Source: Morchella semilibera (Eukaryota > Ascomycota > Pezizomycetes > Pezizales > Morchellaceae). Taken from it: a stretch of 64,000 nucleotides of DNA. Location of the stretch: NCBI GenBank assembly GCA_009192285.1, contig WBVU01000004.1:4238001-4302000 (forward strand), read 5' to 3'. The notes under the pieces were generated by a model that saw nothing but the letters and a program-made list of their open reading frames with translations, did no database searches and was not told the origin of the DNA. Positions 1-11,756 of the stretch are shown one piece after another. Position 1 is the stretch's first letter. Each line of letters starts with the position of its first letter. Position numbers and translations under genes: made by a program.

Positions 1-310
1 ATGTGCAGTGCGGGAACAGGCAGGATCGGGATATCTACAGGTGCATTTCGTCCCGCGAATCAGGATGAGGAGAAAAATTCAACTACCGGCAATTTATTCG
101 ATTCCTACTATCAAATGTCTAACTAGCTACATACTTATGTAGCTAACCTAAGAGACATATAGAGTATTCAGCACTCACAAAACAATAAAAAAAAACGTCG
201 AAAATAGAAAAAGTAGAAGCCAAAATAAAAACATTGATATCAATTTGCGCCCACACCCCAGTCCAACCTCAACGAAACCAATACCTCCCTATATTCCAAA
301 AATCTAGCTA
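1..310. other. intergenic, 3' flank of the amidoligase gene
   Basis: AT-rich non-coding sequence downstream of the minus-strand amidoligase gene. There is an A-rich stretch near 186-236 and no supported gene or RNA. Confidence 0.6.
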
Positions 311-1303
311 CTACTCTTCCGCCGCCGCCGCCGCCGCCGCCCCCTCCCCCAATCCCCACCAAGCCTCCACATCCCCCATATCGCCCACAGCCTCCACCCC
401 AAACCTCACCAACACCTCCTCGCCCACGCCCCCCTCCGCCCATGCACTATAAACCTCATCTGCGGTCCCCACTGCCGCCTCCACAAATCTCAAAACCCTA
501 GCCACCCACCCTACAACAACCTCACTCCTCACCGTGCCGACGGCCTGGCGGAACTCGACAGTCCCGAACTTCTCCAGCGCCCTCAGGTTGTACCGATAGT
601 ACTTTGGAAGCTCGGCCATGCCCACGCAGCTATTCATGAGCATGGTCAGACCCGCCGCGCTCCGCTGCTGGTCAATGGCCTCGAGGCGCCGCGGCCCCGA
701 CAGCAGCCGTAGCTTGAAGCTCGCGCAGCAGCGGCGCAGAAGGTTCGGGGATGCGTTGTCGTCGGGGCTACGGCACCGCGGGTGCAGAGCGTCCATGTGT
801 GGCTCGAGCAGCACAATCGCTTTGCAGAGGCGCTTGAGGTCGCGGAGGGTGTAGGTGTTGCCGGCGCCGACGCCGATGTGGACCTGTAGGGCCGTGGTGT
901 GATTGAACTCTAGGGAGGCGGTGGGAGGGAGGGCGGCGGTGATAGTGCGGCACATTGCGGGGAGGAGGGCGCTGTAGGATAGTGGGGAGGAGGAAGGAGG
1001 GAAGGCGGTCATGATGGGAGTTGCGATTTCGAGGCGGCGGGAGGGTGGGTGCCGTGGGGTAGGGATGATGGAGAAGTCGTCTTTAAGTTGGAAGGAGGAC
1101 TCGATGGGGAAGGACTGGGCCGGATAGAGCGAGGAGGTGAGGGGCTTGAAGGCTTCGGAGAAGAGGGCGAAGTGGTCCGTGCGGGAAGGGAGGTTTGTGA
1201 CCACCATTTCGAGCTCTACGCCGATGGAGGCAGAGGATATGGTGAAGTCCACAGCTTGGAGCGCGGGCTTTGGGGCGGTTTCACTAATGGTTTGAGGAGG
1301 CAT
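311..1303 (-). CDS. putative amidoligase (glutamine-synthetase-fold COOH-NH2 ligase)
   Basis: Intronless reading frame of 330 residues. The order of conserved blocks matches the fungal/bacterial putative amidoligase family (Amidoligase_2). There is an acidic GVELEM block at residues 28-33, a D-x-SI...EIATPI block at about 76-97, a VHIG block at 141-144, and a C-terminal N-x-R...TVEFR block near 240-252. Known families of this fold use ATP to join a carboxylate to an amine. The substrate here is unknown, and the acidic, histidine and arginine residues are the expected metal and ATP ligands. The C-terminus ends in an alanine run encoded by a GCC-type repeat (about 318-342), probably length-variable. 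No signal peptide or membrane segment, so probably cytosolic. The start is the first ATG of the open frame. The neighbours (next gene 4.9 kb away) give no functional hint. Confidence 0.75.
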   Translation of the reverse strand: MPPQTISETAPKPALQAVDFTISSASIGVELEMVVTNLPSRTDHFALFSEAFKPLTSSLYPAQSFPIESSFQLKDDFSIIPTPRHPPSRRLEIATPIMTAFPPSSSPLSYSALLPAMCRTITAALPPTASLEFNHTTALQVHIGVGAGNTYTLRDLKRLCKAIVLLEPHMDALHPRCRSPDDNASPNLLRRCCASFKLRLLSGPRRLEAIDQQRSAAGLTMLMNSCVGMAELPKYYRYNLRALEKFGTVEFRQAVGTVRSEVVVGWVARVLRFVEAAVGTADEVYSAWAEGGVGEEVLVRFGVEAVGDMGDVEAWWGLGEGAAAAAAAEE

Positions 1304-4300
1304 TGTCAGGATAGATATCTTATTTGTAATTTAGACAGGAGTGATAGGGAATGACTTACAGAATATTCCAAGGGCCACGCCATATCTTATAGTTTACTTC
1401 GTTTGTAGAATGTGAGTACGAAGCATATTAAAATTCGAGTGTTGACAGGAGTAAACATTATTCCAGCTGAGCAGGGTGCGCAGTGCGGTGAACCAACCAC
1501 TCACCACACTCATGGAACAATAATTGGGAGTTAGTGCCATTTGATATCCTTCCTTTTGGTTGGACCGGGCAGCAGAGGACAGGACAGTCCATTAATGAAC
1601 TAAACAAATAAAACAAAAAACAAGACAGTCCTGCCCTTTGAGTGAGCGAGTGACTTTCCATGATGGAACCTGATTGAAGGGAACGCAGCTCCCCACGGTA
1701 GAATAAGTTGGATTCCAAAAACGGCCACTATAAGGTTGCTTCAGGTAACACTATCGGCCTGCAAATACCGAAATCCGCATAGGTTTCTATCGGACCTTCT
1801 ATTTGCCCAACTAGGTCTTTGCATGGGCGAGTTACCATGAATCCAACCGGTCCCACTGTATTATGGTTACTGAACGCAGTACACTTAATTATGTATTATT
1901 CCAGAGTTCTGAGGTAGTTCAATGGGACTCCGCATACAAATATCGGGTTTAGGTCTCCACGACTCAAGTCGGCGGCTCGATCTATCGATACCGAGGCGGC
2001 CATGCATGTCCTCTGGCATTCATATGACCCAGTATTCCGGAACTCGCTGTTTCTATTTGTCTGGCTATTTGTAAGAGAGATATATGGATGTCATGCACGG
2101 TATCCAGATATGCGCCATATGCAATGCTATAACCAGGTTTGTTTTTTTATGTTTTCGCCACCAATGTAGGTAGCCACAGCTTGCTCCCATCAGTTCTGCG
2201 TATTCTATCCCGTAGACTGCCACGGACAACCACTGTAGATATTGTGGCTTGATATCTGGCTGTCCGAATGGGCTGAATCGTGCCGTATTGCACCATATAA
2301 TCCAGTTCTCGCAGGTGCGGTGACGCAGATCTAGCACTTAGGTATATCAGAGCGTTACCGTACGCTTGGACCCGAGGGGTCAGCCAGGAAAGCCCACTGA
2401 GGGAGCGAGGCGGGTAGGGAGATCTGTGACGTTTGCCAGGTGCCACGCGCGGTTTTGTTTCTCTCTCTCTCTGTAAACAGCAGGAGCGGTAGATATCGGG
2501 GAAATTGATGTAACACGTAGGTTTGAGACATGTCGGGATGGTAGCAGCTAGATATACATGTATCTAGTTCCGTAGATACAATATATATAGTCGATATACG
2601 TATCGACACTCTCGGAGTGCTGTGCAAGCTAAGCTATCAAGAGCATTAACGGCACTCATGATGCTATATTCGTTTCTTATTATGCTCAATTGCAAGAGAG
2701 GTTTTAAACATGCATGGGGCAAACTTAAATCCGATCCCAAGATGTAGGTCTAGTAGAAACCCCAAGGCGGGTAATCATGCTATTTTCTAATTACACATTA
2801 CATTAGATATCTTCGGTCGAGTCATAAGCTTGGTATATACATACAGAACATGTACCGGCCTTGTTTTAGTGATTGATCCACCAGATAAATCTCACTCTCG
2901 TCCCCCCCCCCCCTAGATACTGAAATCTAGTCTCATGGGGTCAGAGAGAGGATCTAGGCAAGCCCCCGCCCCCAGCCCTGACAACATCAAGGTCTACGCA
3001 GTATATACCTCATGATCCCTACTTTCATCAAGCTTTTACACTGCAACATTAGCCATGTGTCAACCCGGGAATCTTGAGGCTAGCCACAACTTGGAGTGCT
3101 AAATTTTCAGTTCAAACCCTCCGAGCCATCACGAACCCCCCTCCCTGCACCCATCACTAGGTCACCATCATTGCCGAAAGGTGTTCTTAGTCCTAGACCT
3201 CCAGGGAAATAAAGGCAGCAGCAGGCGTCGTGGCATCAATCCGAAGGAGGAAACGAGAGTAATACAAGTGTTACACTCCCGCTGAAAACAGACACAGAAG
3301 TAAATTGGATGCTGTTGGGGCCAAAAAAAAAAACCCCCCCCGCAGGTATAGGCGGTCCTATATATATGTAATTATAGAAGAAACGTTACATCGATTCTGC
3401 TAATTTGGAAATGGACAGTACTAAAAAAGTGAATGATTATTGGTTCTATGATGATCATCAAAAGTGGATATCATCCTTATTTTATAGAAACGAGGAGAAA
3501 AATATCTGTATACGGAAAGAGACGTCCATAAAGAGAAAATGAAGAAAGCATTATCTCGATAAGGAAAGAATGAGACTAAATAAGGAAAGATAAAGAAACA
3601 AAGACTTTGCGCTGATTCGTCAGCTTCTTTTATCTGGAGACATTCCAGCATTCGACGTCGACTCCACGTCCGGAACTGGGAGCGATGAGGGATCGGTTTA
3701 GAGGCCCGAAACATAGAATAGTCACTCAACGAACCCAATCGAGGAGAACTAGGGTCCCAGGGTTCTCCGTTGCGGATGCAAATATTCAGACCTAGAGCGG
3801 AAGATAGAACACCGCTGTGCGGTTTCAACAAAGTAATGTTTCGAGGCAACATCACTTTGGCACAAACCGAGTTAGCTCTGTACATGTAGACCTCGAACCC
3901 ATTCTTACGCAGAAAACATTCATTCGCCTTTTGACAAGACCACTATCATAGCTAGGACAAGGAATTTCTTACCAGTTCCATCAAGTACCCGTTCCCGCGA
4001 CGACCCCTCGGGTTGGAAACTGCAATGCACCCATGCACCGCAACCCCGGTGAGTGTGTGTTGAGGGTATGTAGGTATATATGTATGTAGCAATGTCCGAG
4101 ACTACATAAGCCCAGCCCCACAAAGAGCTGGTTGAAAAGAAGGTAAAACGAGATCTGTCCCGAGAATAGAGTACATGTACATACCTGAACACGTGTGTAA
4201 GGACGCACCCCGGGCCGGGTATATATGCCACACGGCGTTGGAGGCTGCCACCACACGCGGGATTCCGGACAAGACATACCGCTTTCTAGCTATGTGCCTT

Positions 4301-6109
4301 TACTGCCCGGTCCATAAGGTACCGAGAACCTTAATTTATTCAGTGAAAGCAGCAGACGAAGGCTTACCGAGCGCGAGCGTATTTGAGATTCACTTCAGTG
4401 CCCTGCCAGGACTGTTATAGGGCATATTCCCAGGGACGAGATACTACATACTACATACATACATGTACTACATATACTACATGTAGGTAAATACATGTAC
4501 ATGTATACCTAGAGTACAAGTACATCTACTCTAGGAGGTACATGCATGTACTTGTGTTTTGGCTCTAAGCCTTGCCCCCCCCCCCCATGTTTCCCCAGTC
4601 CCTGCACATCCTCCACGTTTTAAACACAAACGCCGGAGCAAGGCCTACATCTAAACACCAGTGTCTTTTGTCCCAGGTCCAGCATTGGATGACTTATAAT
4701 CTGTAAAGTATCTATATAGATACATGTATTTACCATTGCATTTTATGCTACAATGGAAGCATACTCCCGGTCTATTGATAGCCGAATTCGTATAGGAGCT
4801 GGAGGCCTACATGTACCTACATGTAAGTAGGTACATGCACGTATACGTCTCTGTGGCGCCCGCGAGTCGTGCACACGTATCGACCAATACTCTACTCGAG
4901 CTCTATTCCCTCTAGCGCGGTGTTCCTGCATACATACACTCCGCACACCAAACCCTGTGCCCTGCCCTGTCCGCCCAGTCCGACGTCGCTCGGCTTACAG
5001 ATGCTGATGAATTAGACACAAACTACCAATGATTTTCCTCGGGCTTCTTCTCCCACCAATTAACCGCTCGTAATCCTGAATAATCAATTGGGCTCAAAGG
5101 AAGGGGAAAAAAAAATTCGCACGTCGCATATATTGCTCAGCGCTTACACCACACAACACAGCCGTTGGTAGATTAATAATTGCGATAAAGTAGGCAGGTA
5201 CATGTACATGTAGTATATATACAACTACATATACTAGTACGGACTACTGAACGAGGAATCCCCCATGGCTGCTGGCCTAAGCAGCACAGCAGGGATTCTA
5301 TAGTTAAATCTAAATGAGCAGTGTCGAGTGCGCAGATACAAGAGGATTTAGCTCTACAGAATGAATGAGCTAGAAGGCTCCAAGTAACTGTTTCTAGTGC
5401 TATTCGACCGTGATGTTTAGCATTGTCTGTATGTATTAGTGTGGCGGGGCGGGGGAGTGACACGTTGAGAGACATGGAAGCCAATGAATAAAAGTTGGCC
5501 AAACCCAGCCAAGATACAGGTATCGTAGGAATTGCAGTGGACGCAATTCAGGAATGTAAATAAGGCAGAAACTTGAGGCCGCTGCTAGAGTATTTACTGA
5601 CACACTGTCTCATAGGGGTCAATATTGATTTTCTCAAATTACTCAAAGATGGGTAGATATCAGCACCTACTTAATCAGGAGACAGGCTATAAATTTCTAT
5701 ATGAATTACGGCGCTATTAGAGTAGCAATGCATGTATCTTCCCTACATACATGTTAATTAAGCTGACCAAGAACGGCCACAAGTGCGCCCATCAACCACA
5801 ATTCCTAATGACATGATCATTAACTAAACCCACGTGGCTATTATTAAAGCTGTCAGTGGGAAGACTTCAAACTCGCTATTCGCCCCAAATTCGGACAATA
5901 TTTGCATTGCCAATAACGCTAGGCCCATAAACCACTTGCCAATGGGCCAATATCTATCCGGTTCAATAAAATGAGAGTAGAGGGCCGAGCCTTCACGCAC
6001 GGATAACCACTCTTTCGGCCGGTAGAAGATACCAATGACGTTAGTAGCAAGGACCGTCCACATACGTAGCTCCATAGCAGCTCCGTAGACAGCTCCAACT
6101 AGAGAATTG
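1304..6109. other. long intergenic stretch, no convincing gene
   Basis: AT-rich DNA between the amidoligase and the binding-protein-like gene. It carries many TACATGTA-type palindromes (dense at 4440-4560 and 4800-4840), C-runs near 2903-2914 and 4576-4587, and a poly-A/poly-C junction near 3325-3342. A 154-codon minus-strand reading frame at 3421-3885 has no recognisable family, and I do not call it a gene. No RNA gene seen. Confidence 0.5.
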
Positions 6110-6116
6110 TATAAAA
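6110..6116 (+). promoter_or_regulatory. TATA-like box
   Basis: TATAAAA about 100 bp upstream of the ATG of the binding-protein-like gene, a sensible distance for a fungal core promoter. Assignment is by position and motif only. Confidence 0.4.
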
Positions 6117-6212
6117 ACGGCCATGTGAGCTACAAACTTCCACCTCACGCTCCCATCGGCCACTACAGGTATCTCCTGAACTCTCTCGAGAACGAACAAA
6201 CCGACATTCATA

Positions 6213-7454
6213 ATGCATACAGCAACTATTCAATTGCTCTCAGCCCTCGGGCTGCTAGGCACAGTTTTGGCCAGCACCAACTCCTTCCCTGGAAACTCGA
6301 ATGTGGATATCGACACCAGATCTCTCGACGACATCTACGCAGCCGCAAAGCTAGAATCGGGGTCATTGAGGGTCTGCTGGGGTGGTGATGGTATGATTTG
6401 ATATCCCCTACATCTGATCTCATGACATATTTTCTATTGCTGACGCGCTGAGCAATACAGAGGACAACCAGGGCGACTCTGTGAGAGCCGCCTGGGCACA
6501 GGCATTCCCAGACATTGAGCTCAACCTTACCGTCGACCTCTCAAAGTACCACGACAGCAACATTGACCGTTCCTGGCAGCGTGGAGAGACCTTCTGTGAT
6601 GTTGCTGCATTGCAGACCCTGCATGACTTCCCGCGCTGGAAGTCTCAAGGACGGTTACTGCCGTACAAGCCTGCCTCGTGGGAGAGCCTGTGGGCAAGCG
6701 TGAAGGACCCCAATGCGGCTTTCCTGCCACTATTCTTTTGTGAGTAGTCCGTCAGATATCGCTATAGAAGTTTCCATATCCCTTGCTTACCTACTGGAAA
6801 ATCACAGACTACTTCGGGAGCGTCGTCTACAACCCGGCCTACATCTCATCCTCTGACCTCCCTACCTCCTTCGCTGATTTCACCCTCCCCGCCTGGAAGG
6901 GCAAGCTCGCATTAACCTACCCCAACGACGACGACGCCATTGCTTACCTCTTCTCCGTCATCATCAACAAGTACGGCTGGTCCTGGTTCGAGGCCCTTGC
7001 AACCCAAGACGTCCAATGGGTTCGCGGCAGCGCCACCCCCGGCGCCGTCGTGGGCCAAAACTCCACCCGTAGCATCGCCTTCGGAACCACCCCCACCTCC
7101 ACACACCTCAAAGAGTATTTCCTCGCCGACGAGCAGATCATGACGTGGGCACAGACGGCGGCAATCTTTGCGTCAACGGACCGGCCAGAGACCGCAAAGC
7201 TGTTCATCTCGTGGCTCACATCGACGAGCTTCCAGGAGGCCTTTGCAGCGTCGGGATTATATGTGGGGAGGAACGATATCCCGTCAGGGCCGGCGATGGC
7301 GGCGAATGAGACGGTGTGGGAGAGCAAGATTTATGACCCCATTGGGTTCAATAGGTTCATGCTGGATAGGACCGAGGTGGAGTTGTGGAAGTTGCAATTT
7401 GAGACTACCATTGGGACGGCACAAGGGGCGTCGCCGCTGCATGATGATCTATGA
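6213..7454 (+). CDS. secreted periplasmic-binding-protein-like (type 2 PBP fold) protein
   Basis: Three exons, 6213-6390, 6461-6739 and 6808-7454, with GT-AG introns of 70 and 68 nt, give 367 residues. Residues 1-20 form a signal peptide (hydrophobic core, A-S cleavage site). The mature part resembles the substrate-binding proteins of bacterial ABC iron/polyamine-type transporters. It has an early IYAAAKLESGSLRVCWGGD segment, then an AFPDIELNL segment, a DYFGSVVYNP-like stretch and a LPTSFADFTLPAWKGKLAL segment (the family's 'DLLDPKWKGKI' region), and later a TAKLFISWLTS segment. Fungi lack the matching importer, so the protein is probably an extracellular or wall-associated ligand binder; the ligand is unknown. 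A TATA-like box lies about 100 bp upstream. Such fungal genes are plausible ancient bacterial acquisitions, but these introns show long residence. Confidence 0.75.
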
Positions 7455-10400
7455 TTTTTTTTTTGTTTACATCATTAATCATGATGATCTATGAGGTTGT
7501 GAGTGGTTTGGTAGAGGGTTCAAGTGTTATTATTTACGCTTGGGGGTAGTAATGTAATTAAAGCTTAGAATTTGATACTTTATATGGGAGCCGTGTTTTT
7601 AGATGCAGTGAGAAGCGATATTCATACCGTCGAGTAGATCCGAGTCATATCACATGACGCAAATTCTGGGAGTGAACCGATGCGACTATTCAGAAGCACA
7701 GTCTCGGAAATGGGGTAAAAATGTAACCGTGGGGCTACGGTGTTCAGTCAAGGATACCGGTTTAAACCAGCATCTCAACTAGAGTACCCTATCGATACCG
7801 CATCAATACCGTATTCTTGCAGAATCACTAGTGTAATGACTAGATACGGTAGTCAATTTCTGCCCATCTCCGGTACTGTATTGCTGAACTAATGGCTGAA
7901 ATGAAGAAGAGGGAAGGGAGGCCCCCTCTATCTAGTAAAGTTTTGAAAGAAACAAGTGCCCGCAAAAAAGTAAAAGTGGTTTGATTGATATTCAAGGCAA
8001 AACAGCTACAGGATTCAATAATGATAATTGTTTAGTAAATAAAATGTATATTCTTATAGTCGAAGGGCACTCTGCATACCTTTTCTTTACAAATTGCACC
8101 GATTATTTATCAGCCATGCCTAACCCTAGTCTTTTTCTTCCGCGAAGCTAGTACCATCAGATCCAGAGGGCCCTTATTAGTACACCTATGCACACGCCCC
8201 CTAGAGATTTTATACATGCATGGGAAATAGAAAAGATGGGAGTTCCCCCTTGTGATATGGGAAAGTGAATGCAGGGCTAGCCTCGCATCTAGACCTTGTT
8301 GATGGAAATGTGACTAATGAAGCTATAAGCGTGTAGTATCCCGGGCTGCTACTGTAGATTATCTCAATGCTAACTAAATTTATCAAATCATGATCGATCA
8401 CTCGGGCGTACATGCTCTCAGAGACACAATCTCTTGGCAACGTTTTAACACCAGCTCCTCGACAACTTACCGGGGTATTACCGCTGAAGTCATGCATGCC
8501 ATCGTTACCCCATAGACTGTTAGTGCAAGAGGGTGCCAGTTGTACATTCGCCCCTTGAACCAATTGTGGCGCACAAAACCTAGAGCTTATAATGCAGGAG
8601 AATGGCACCTGTAAATCAGCGGGTGATTTGAATATTGTTAGAGATTTCTGAATTGGCCCTAACCCATCCGCCCCCGATGTTATGGGCAGGGTGATGATAT
8701 GTTGCAACTGGAGTTCAAAATTTCTTACCATCATCGTCGGCTCTAGAGATATAATATATATAAGGCTCTTTTACCTTGCCTAACATCATTGATAGTTATT
8801 TTCTACCCCCTCCAGGTCCGCAGAAACCACATATGAGGCCAACAAGTGACGCAAAGCGTTGATCTTTCTATGGAATTTTGGCCGAACGCCATTTCCCGAC
8901 CGTAAGTATGATCTCTGAGTCTAAAAGGTTGTCTAGTGGCAGCTTCTCATCCAGAAAATGTATAAAGAGAGTATCTGAGAGCATGTATAGAGTACATCTC
9001 GAATGACTATTAATGCCATGATTCAGAAGAGCAACAGAAAGGGTTCAGACACCGATAAAAGTCTCCCGTTGATCAATTTACGAGTTGATCAATCCTAGCC
9101 TACCAACTTCTTGTCAGTAAATGCTCATTCATTCCTTTTAAAGGGTGACATCCAGAAGACCAGTGCCAAAAAACTCAGCGACGTATGCATCTACCACCCG
9201 CCTTGCAACAGTTGATTGCCGTGTGTTGAGGTTTGTGCGTCTACGAAAACACGCGTGTACATACGCGAATTTGTCGCACATGAGGATAGGAAGGATGCTC
9301 AAAGATGCTGCATAAACCTGAATGGCCACAATTTCCAGTTGGGCGCGAAGATCAGGAAGCCTGTCTAATTCGCTGGGAAGCTACCCGGATATAGCCCTTA
9401 CCATCTAAATCTCGAGCTAAAACCCTATAAAGCTTCCCACTGCCGTAAGGAGTATATTTAAGGTCGTATACAAAATTTATTTGATGTCGGCTATTTCCCC
9501 GAAATTCCTCGGGAAAATGATAGTAAACAGGCAATGACTGTGCAGTTATGGGAGTGGACGGATGCGCGGATGCGCACCAGCGGCGAGCCTTGCGTATGAT
9601 GGCAAAATGAACCCGGAACTCAGCCGTGGAATGTTGCCGACTTTCGCGTATTTATAGCTTTAGAAAGCTATTCATGAGCAAGAATACTCAGGTGTTACTG
9701 TTCATGAAAGTTGTGCGCTTTTTAAATTTTCCATGCTCTACGCCGAGTTAGAATCAGGTAAATCATACCCAGAATAGCCCAAGGGCCGTAACGGATGGAC
9801 TACTCAATCGGATGAACACCCACATACCAGCACTGAATAGTCTCGAGGAGATGTGTTAAGTAAAAGCGCAAACTGTAAGCCGTGCGTCCTGTCAGACCCT
9901 ATTTTGTAGATTTTCCCAGGGGCGCACCCAGATTGATTGATGGGTGATTGATAGGTGCCTAAGAAAGGAAGCCGTTTTTTGGCTAAGGTTCTTTTTTATC
10001 AGTGGTTGAAAATTACGCAAAGAATTGAACACCAAATCCTGCATGTGTATGTCGACCAACCCACCAATAGCTACATGTAGTCTATATTTCATTTACATAC
10101 GCGTGCTTTAAGTATCCGAGTGTGTATTATTTTTGAAAGATTACCCTTTCTTTTCCGATGTTATTGATCCAATTGAGAGGATTAATTTATAAAATCTCAA
10201 AGAATTTCGAGATTTGCGGTCTAGTTGCGCCCGCCGTCTGGGGTGACTTGACGTTGACCTCACCGGCATAAATCTGGAGGGTCTCCGGCTAGTAGGCGTC
10301 AGTGCGCCTGGAAGCGCAGATCATCCAGGGGTCGATGGCCATTGCACTATATGCACAGGCAGCGGTTCGGTCCTATCATTTCTCAACCTTTCTGCTTTTC

Positions 10401-11651
10401 GTAGCCCATATGCATGTCTGCTTCCCAGTACTCAAGTAACCTCTCTCGCATTTTCGAACGAACAGATCGATCTGGATTTCTGCAGCCAAGGCAGAGGAGA
10501 TTCTAAAGGTTGTTAAAGGAAACCCCCGGTTCATGGTTGGTTCTTTTACCATACCTACCTGTTTACACATGTCTGTTAGATCATGCAAACCAATATTGAG
10601 CCTAACACATAGTTTCTTGAATAGGTAGTACATACCCGCCAGCAGTTTGTCGGTTGGCTTGTCGCCAACGGTTACATATCGGCACTGGCCTCCTCTTCTA
10701 GCTCACACACAGGTGGAAGCCGCTGCCTTTTCGTATCGTACCTACTGAGTCCCAAAAGCAGGCGTCACGGGTAACAGAGCACACCTGCTGGCTTTGTCGT
10801 TTATGATACGAAAGCTTTGTTATGCGTCGGGGGAGAGGGAGGGCTCACGCACATCTATAGCAGGCAGTCTCCAGGACGCGTTAGCTCCAAGCACCAGTCG
10901 CAAGGCATCATCAAAGATGAGGACAAGACAAGAGAAGATAACCTCCTGCTGTGGGGAAGCTGAACCCATGCGATCTTCGTATGTATCTAGAGTGTTTCCC
11001 TACTCTAGTCTAGGATAGGTGTACTCTCCATATGCATTCACATACATATCCGCACCTCATTTTTTGCGACACATGATGCAGCGTTTGTGAGCTACGGATG
11101 GGTGATATGAATTGAAACGACAAGTCAGATGCAAATATTGAAGCTGTGAACAAGTATTTCCATCTTCTTTGGATCATAACCAACCGTGTTGGATGCTGTT
11201 CAAAGTATCGCCACTTTTTTTCCCCACACGCTGATCATATTTTTGAAATCGTGAAGTGTCATACTCACACTCTGTATGCCCTGCTCTCGGTAGTTAGCCA
11301 GGGTCCACAGAACTCCTAGGATCTTCATCTCAACTGATTCGTGCAGGAACACCTCCGTCGTCATCGAGCGAGGCGAAGTGTGCTCGCTCCACCGAACGCC
11401 GACTTAGTAAAGGGTCACCGGGAAGGGAACAATTCCATAATAAAATGTAGGATTAAGTGCAACGGGAGGGGAAAAAAGAACTACTGCCAGTGGTGTGAGG
11501 GTTTTCTTATTTCCTGACCGTTTTCTTTTCTTTTCTTTTCCTTCCTTCCTTCATTTTTTTTTCCTTTTTTTTTTTTTTCATGATCCTTGAGCTTCACCGG
11601 TCCAGAGGCTAAGGGACGGAGGAGAACTGGCAGCCAAGTATCTAGTATACG
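7455..11651. other. intergenic, weak exon-like traces only
   Basis: AT-rich sequence between the binding-protein-like gene and the chitinase. Two TTGATCAA palindromes lie close together near 9070-9090. On the minus strand, about 10180-10630 holds exon-like pieces: an acceptor with branch site at about 10284-10300, followed by a frame reading PETLQIYAGEVNVK and ending at a stop. I could not assemble a consistent gene from them. A 174-codon minus frame at 8210-8734 has no recognisable family. A CT-rich tract at 11517-11580 probably belongs to the chitinase promoter. Confidence 0.4.
11517..11580 (+). promoter_or_regulatory. pyrimidine-rich promoter tract
   Basis: A nearly pure C/T stretch (TTTTC and CTTC repeats, then T-runs) 180-240 bp upstream of the chitinase ATG. 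Such tracts are common in filamentous-fungal promoters. Confidence 0.4.
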
Positions 11652-11659
11652 TATATAAG
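11652..11659 (+). promoter_or_regulatory. TATA box of the chitinase gene
   Basis: TATATAAG about 100 bp upstream of the predicted start codon and just downstream of the CT-rich tract. Confidence 0.45.
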
Positions 11660-11756
11660 AACCGGCTCATCCCCTGTGCAATCAACCAAGATTCTTTCTG
11701 GAGGTGCCTTTATCAATCGTTCTCCTCTCACGCACTTACACCTAACGAAAAAAAAG

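Noticed and set aside
3421-3885. 154-codon minus-strand reading frame
   Set aside because: No recognisable motif, AT-rich and isolated; probably a chance frame.
3880-3960. GGGTTCGAGGTCT on the minus strand resembles a tRNA B-box
   Set aside because: No acceptor stem or A-box at the right distance.
8210-8734. 174-codon minus-strand reading frame
   Set aside because: No domain-like pattern and no splice or promoter context supporting it.
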